Positions 61,312-64,000 of a stretch of 64,000 bases of DNA are shown piece after piece. The stretch lies in contig JAGWBY010000001.1 of the NCBI GenBank assembly GCA_021295675.1, forward strand, positions 20,148-84,147, given 5' to 3'. The notes under the pieces are model-generated. The model had not been told where the DNA came from. It made no database searches and saw only the letters and a list, made by a program, of their open reading frames with translations. The position numbers were made by a program, and so were the translations under genes. This stretch comes from Candidatus Latescibacterota bacterium (GTDB taxonomy: Bacteria > Latescibacterota > UBA2968 > UBA8231). The number at the start of each line of letters is the position of its first letter. Within the stretch, counting starts at the first letter, position 1.

Positions 61312-62154
61312 ATGTCCCAACAAGATCCCAAAGCAAACTTCGACCAGCTCATCCGCGACGGCTACTGCTTGGTAGAAGACGTCCTCGACGACGATATTCT
61401 CTGTCGTCTGCGCCAAGTCACCGACCAACTGCTCGACGCCCAAAGCCAAGAACTCCGCGCCCAACAGCGCTCCACCGGCAGCATGATTGATGTCGGTGTC
61501 CATCCCATTTTCGCCGAACTCGTCGCCTATCCGCCCGCCTGCGCCGCGCTCGAAACCTTGGGCTTTCTGCGCCCTCGGTGGATGTCTGGTTACGTCATCA
61601 GCAAACCGCCCAACAGCCCGGCGCTGTTCTGGCATCAGGACTGGTGGGGTTGGGACGATCCTTCGAGTTATACGCCCCTGCCCCAGCAGCTTTTTCTGAT
61701 GTACTACCTAGTCGATACCACGCCTCACAACGGCTGCCTGCGCCTATTGCGCGGCTCGCATCTGAAACGCCACCGCATGCACGACGAGGTGCCCGACGCC
61801 CACACCGACGAACTCCGCCGCGTGGCCGACCCCGACCATCCGGCCTATCGGTCGATCCCCGAAGAGGTGGATGTACCCGTGGCGGCGGGCGATGTGGTTA
61901 TCGGCGACGCACGGCTGTTGCACTCGGCCCACGCCAACAAATCGGCCCAGCGTCGCACCGTCATTACTCTGTGGTATTTCCCGTACTTCGACCTGCTCTC
62001 CGACGGCCTCCGCGCCGCCATCGCCCGCCCCCGCGAATGGGTTGGTTGGGACGACGAGGCTAGAGCACGGGTTGCCGATCTTTTGCCCATCTATGAGGGG
62101 GCCGTCGAACCCGTGCCTTGGAACCGGATGCCGGGCGAGGCGCTCACGCATTAA
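61312..62154 (+). CDS. Phytanoyl-CoA dioxygenase (PhyH) family protein 3
   Basis: A 280-residue PhyH enzyme starting at ATG 61312. Iron ligands are H108 and D110 (FWHQDWWGWDD) and H204 (LLHSAHANKS); R214 would hold 2-oxoglutarate. The stretch VDTTPHNGCLRLLRGSHLKRH (residues 134-154) is typical. Its TAA stop is completed by the first A of a MITE inserted exactly at its end, so the C-terminus may have been shortened or changed by the insertion. It is not obviously a recent copy of the neighbours. Confidence 0.9.
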   Translation: MSQQDPKANFDQLIRDGYCLVEDVLDDDILCRLRQVTDQLLDAQSQELRAQQRSTGSMIDVGVHPIFAELVAYPPACAALETLGFLRPRWMSGYVISKPPNSPALFWHQDWWGWDDPSSYTPLPQQLFLMYYLVDTTPHNGCLRLLRGSHLKRHRMHDEVPDAHTDELRRVADPDHPAYRSIPEEVDVPVAAGDVVIGDARLLHSAHANKSAQRRTVITLWYFPYFDLLSDGLRAAIARPREWVGWDDEARARVADLLPIYEGAVEPVPWNRMPGEALTH

Positions 62155-62253
62155 CTGATGTTACGCACGGATACCGAATGTCTGGCGCACGCAGTTCGGT
62201 GGGATCCGAAAAGGGCAACCCTCAGGGTTGCCCCTACAAGGCGTAACATCACT
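62154..62253. mobile_element. MITE-like element, copy D (100 bp, different core)
   Basis: Ends ACTGATGTTACGCAC and GCGTAACATCACT match copies A-C, flanked by CATTA (62149-62153) and CACTA (62254-62258), a 5-bp duplication with one change. The core is unrelated to the other copies. It holds GGGCAACCC TCA GGGTTGCCC (62213-62233), a perfect short hairpin followed by CCTAC, like the GTAGGGG hairpins at 42641 and 63629. It lies 19 bp before the start of the next PhyH gene. Confidence 0.82.
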
Positions 62254-62272
62254 CACTAAGAGGAGGGTTGAG

Positions 62273-63622
62273 ATGGATTCGATCTTGCTGGACGATAGCC
62301 GCATGCAGTCTTTCATCGCCGACGGCTATACCGTGGTCAAAACGGATTTGCCGGCGGATTTTCACCAATCCATTTATGGGCAACTAGAGGAGGTCTTGGC
62401 TGCCGAGGGCAATCCAGGCAACAACCTGTTGCCCCGCATCCCCGACTTGCAGCAGGTGTTTGACCAACCCGAGGTGGCGGGCGCACTGACCAGTATTTTG
62501 GGGCCGGGGTACTATTTGCATCCGCACCGGTTCTGCCATTTCAACAAACCGGGTTCGGAGGGACAGCGGCTGCACAAGGATAGCTGGAGCCGGCGGCACC
62601 ACCGGCTGCGCTGGGCGATGGCCTTTTACTATCCGCAGGACACGCCAGTCGAGCGCGGCCCCACTGGCGTGGTCCCCGGCAGTCACTACCGCAACCATCT
62701 CGAACAAGAGGATGAGGAGCGGGCAGTCGCGCTCGCGGGAGAGGCCGGGACGGTCGGCATTGTCCACTACGACCTGTGGCATCGAGCCACGCCCAACAGC
62801 ACCGAGCAGCCTCGCTATATGGTCAAGTTCCTCTTCGTCCGTCTCGAAGAGCCGGACGGGCCTAGTTGGGATGCGAGTGGGGAGCCTTGGGCTGGGAACG
62901 GTCATGCCGAGGCACCTATGTGGCACAGTATGTGGGAATGGTACGGCGGCCAGTCTGAGGGTCTTGCTGGCGACGATGAGCAGTCGGCGCTGCTACAGGC
63001 GCTGATGGGCGATTCCGAGGCGGCCAGTCAAGCGGCGGCCTATGCCCTTGGTCGCACTGGGGAGCCAGCTGTAGGGCCGCTCATGGACTGTTTGCGTCAG
63101 GGGTCGGAACACGTGCGGCGCAACGCTGGCTATGGTTTGGCCGCGGTTGGCCCGGCTGCGGTCGAGGCGCTAGCGCAAGCCTGCGCGGACGACGATCCGG
63201 CTGTGCGGTTAGCTGCGGTCGATAGTTTGAGCGATATGGGTCGGGCGGGTGCCCCAGCAGTGCCGGCATTGCAGCGGGCGCTAAGTGATGAGTCAGACGA
63301 GGTGCGAGGTCATGCCGCCGAAGCCTTGGGGGCTATGGACGCATTGCCCTCAGAGGTGCTGGAGGAATTGGCTGGCGTTTTGGGCGACGACGACGAATGG
63401 GTGCGGCGCAATGCCGCCTTGGGCTTGGCGCGGCTGGGTCCGGCCGCCGAGGCCGTGCAGCCAGCGGTGGTAGCAGCCCTAGACGATCCGAACCGCTACG
63501 TTAGCGCCAAAGCGGCCAAAACCTTGGAGCGCATTGGCACGCCAGAGGCGGCGGAAATCTTGTTCGACTATTTGTTCGCCGCCCGCTGGTGCCCCATCAC
63601 CACCAAAGATACGCCGTATTAA
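62273..63622 (+). CDS. PhyH dioxygenase fused to HEAT repeats
   Basis: A 449-residue fusion from ATG 62273 (AGGAGG at 62261-62266). Residues 1-230 are a PhyH domain with iron ligands H101 and D103 (RLHKDSWSRR) and H170 (DLWHRATPNS); R181 would bind 2-oxoglutarate. Residues about 245-440 are HEAT / PBS-lyase-type helical repeats (AAYALGRTGEPAVGPLMDCL, VRRNAGYGLAAVGPAAVEAL, VRGHAAEALGAMDALPSEVL, VRRNAALGLARLGPAAEAV), usually a protein-binding solenoid. The fusion suggests the oxygenase acts on, or is anchored to, a protein partner. Confidence 0.9.
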   Translation: MDSILLDDSRMQSFIADGYTVVKTDLPADFHQSIYGQLEEVLAAEGNPGNNLLPRIPDLQQVFDQPEVAGALTSILGPGYYLHPHRFCHFNKPGSEGQRLHKDSWSRRHHRLRWAMAFYYPQDTPVERGPTGVVPGSHYRNHLEQEDEERAVALAGEAGTVGIVHYDLWHRATPNSTEQPRYMVKFLFVRLEEPDGPSWDASGEPWAGNGHAEAPMWHSMWEWYGGQSEGLAGDDEQSALLQALMGDSEAASQAAAYALGRTGEPAVGPLMDCLRQGSEHVRRNAGYGLAAVGPAAVEALAQACADDDPAVRLAAVDSLSDMGRAGAPAVPALQRALSDESDEVRGHAAEALGAMDALPSEVLEELAGVLGDDDEWVRRNAALGLARLGPAAEAVQPAVVAALDDPNRYVSAKAAKTLERIGTPEAAEILFDYLFAARWCPITTKDTPY

Positions 63623-63628
63623 TACGCA

Positions 63629-63657
63629 GTAGGGGGCGGTTTGAAACCGCCCCCTAC
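63629..63657. terminator. Perfect 14-bp stem hairpin after the PhyH-HEAT gene
   Basis: GTAGGGGGCGGTTT and AAACCGCCCCCTAC pair perfectly around a single G. It lies 6 bp after the stop codon and 9 bp before the next start. There is no T-run. It belongs to the same GTAGGGG hairpin type as the palindrome at 42641, so it is better seen as a dispersed REP-like repeat that may also end or stabilise the mRNA. Confidence 0.6.
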
Positions 63658-63666
63658 CTAACGCCT

Positions 63667-64000
63667 ATGCAAACCCCCATTCGCCTCGGACTAATCGGCT
63701 GCGGCGGCATCGTCCAGTTGCAGCACCTGCCAACGTTGTGTGAACTCGATACGGTACGCATTGTCGCGCTAGCTGACCCCGACGACGGCAATCTAGCCAA
63801 AGTCGGTGCGACGACCGGCGTCCCGCCTGCCCAGCGCTACGCCGACTACCGCGACATGCTGGAGCGAGCCGCCCTCGACGCCGTCCTCATTGCCACGCCG
63901 CACCACCTCCACGCCGAGCAGGTCATTGCCGCTGCCGAAGCTGGCTGTACCGTCATTAGCGAAAAGCCGATGGCTACCTCGCTGGAGGAAGGCTCGGCCG
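63667..64000 (+). CDS. Gfo/Idh/MocA-family NAD(P)-dependent oxidoreductase, 3' truncated by the window
   Basis: The first 111 residues of a sugar or cyclitol dehydrogenase. The Rossmann motif GLIGCGGIVQLQHLP (GxGxxG-type, residues 8-22), the acidic residue after the second strand (ALADPD), VLIATPHHLHAEQVIAAAEA and the EKP catalytic motif (SEKPMA, Lys for proton transfer) are all present. The gene runs off the end at 64000. It follows the PhyH cluster on the same strand and could be part of one catabolic or tailoring pathway. Confidence 0.92.
   Translation, partial: MQTPIRLGLIGCGGIVQLQHLPTLCELDTVRIVALADPDDGNLAKVGATTGVPPAQRYADYRDMLERAALDAVLIATPHHLHAEQVIAAAEAGCTVISEKPMATSLEEGSA

Overview
The window comes from a GC-rich Gram-negative bacterium. 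It encodes outer-membrane proteins, lipoproteins and many proteins with signal peptides. Three traits point to a Latescibacterota- or Poribacteria-like member of the FCB group: many phytanoyl-CoA-dioxygenase (PhyH) genes, many FG-GAP/ASPIC-UnbV proteins, and large secreted proteins ending in FlgD-type Ig domains. That placement is inferred from gene content; no rRNA, tRNA or marker gene is present to confirm it.

Layout. 1-3.7 kb: a yejBEF-type peptide ABC transporter with small lesions in two of its three genes. 3.7-8.1 kb: two secreted discoidin-like/FlgD-Ig proteins, the second frameshifted. 8.2-12.4 kb: accessory genes (an enolase-superfamily sugar-acid dehydratase of foreign base composition, a frameshifted PhyH-like oxygenase, a HigB-type toxin with a damaged antitoxin, an M28 peptidase). 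12.5-37.7 kb: a long run of envelope genes, nearly all on the plus strand. It holds three FlgD-Ig proteins, a TPR lipoprotein facing a CRTAC1-type propeller gene, two proteins made of 24-residue beta-helix-like repeats, twin large outer-membrane proteins, a tryptophan-rich CBM9-like protein, a parvulin chaperone, a GT-C membrane protein and another CRTAC1 protein. 37.7-44.6 kb, minus strand: a DUF6785-type membrane protein, a fused MFS/spermidine-synthase-like protein and a CRTAC1 protein. 44.8-52 kb: a pentapeptide-CRTAC1 fusion, a TPR lipoprotein, a Tsx-like channel and a nucleobase permease. 52-58.6 kb: a TPR-CRTAC1 protein diverging from the sixth FlgD-Ig protein, then a frameshifted unknown. 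58.6-64 kb: a VapBC-like pair, four PhyH-like oxygenases (one fused to HEAT repeats), a broken DUF2283 gene and the start of a Gfo/Idh/MocA oxidoreductase.

How the genes may work together. The 18.4-37.7 kb block is tightly packed (gaps of 2-113 bp, one ATGA overlap) and almost wholly secreted or envelope-bound. It reads as a cell-surface assembly or nutrient-capture system with its own folding factor. The six FlgD-Ig paralogues all end in -AY or -IY at the very C-terminus, which may be a sorting or assembly signal. The PhyH cluster beside the oxidoreductase looks catabolic or tailoring, with unknown substrate.

A family of small non-coding elements occurs four times between 39.7 and 62.3 kb. 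They share 13-15 bp terminal inverted repeats (ACTGATGTTACGCAC-like) and leave 5-bp target duplications. Small frameshifting lesions affect genes at 0.9-11 kb and 58-61 kb but I saw none in the central envelope block. No rRNA, tRNA, CRISPR array, integrase or transposase was seen, and no gene-free stretch exceeds 300 bases.
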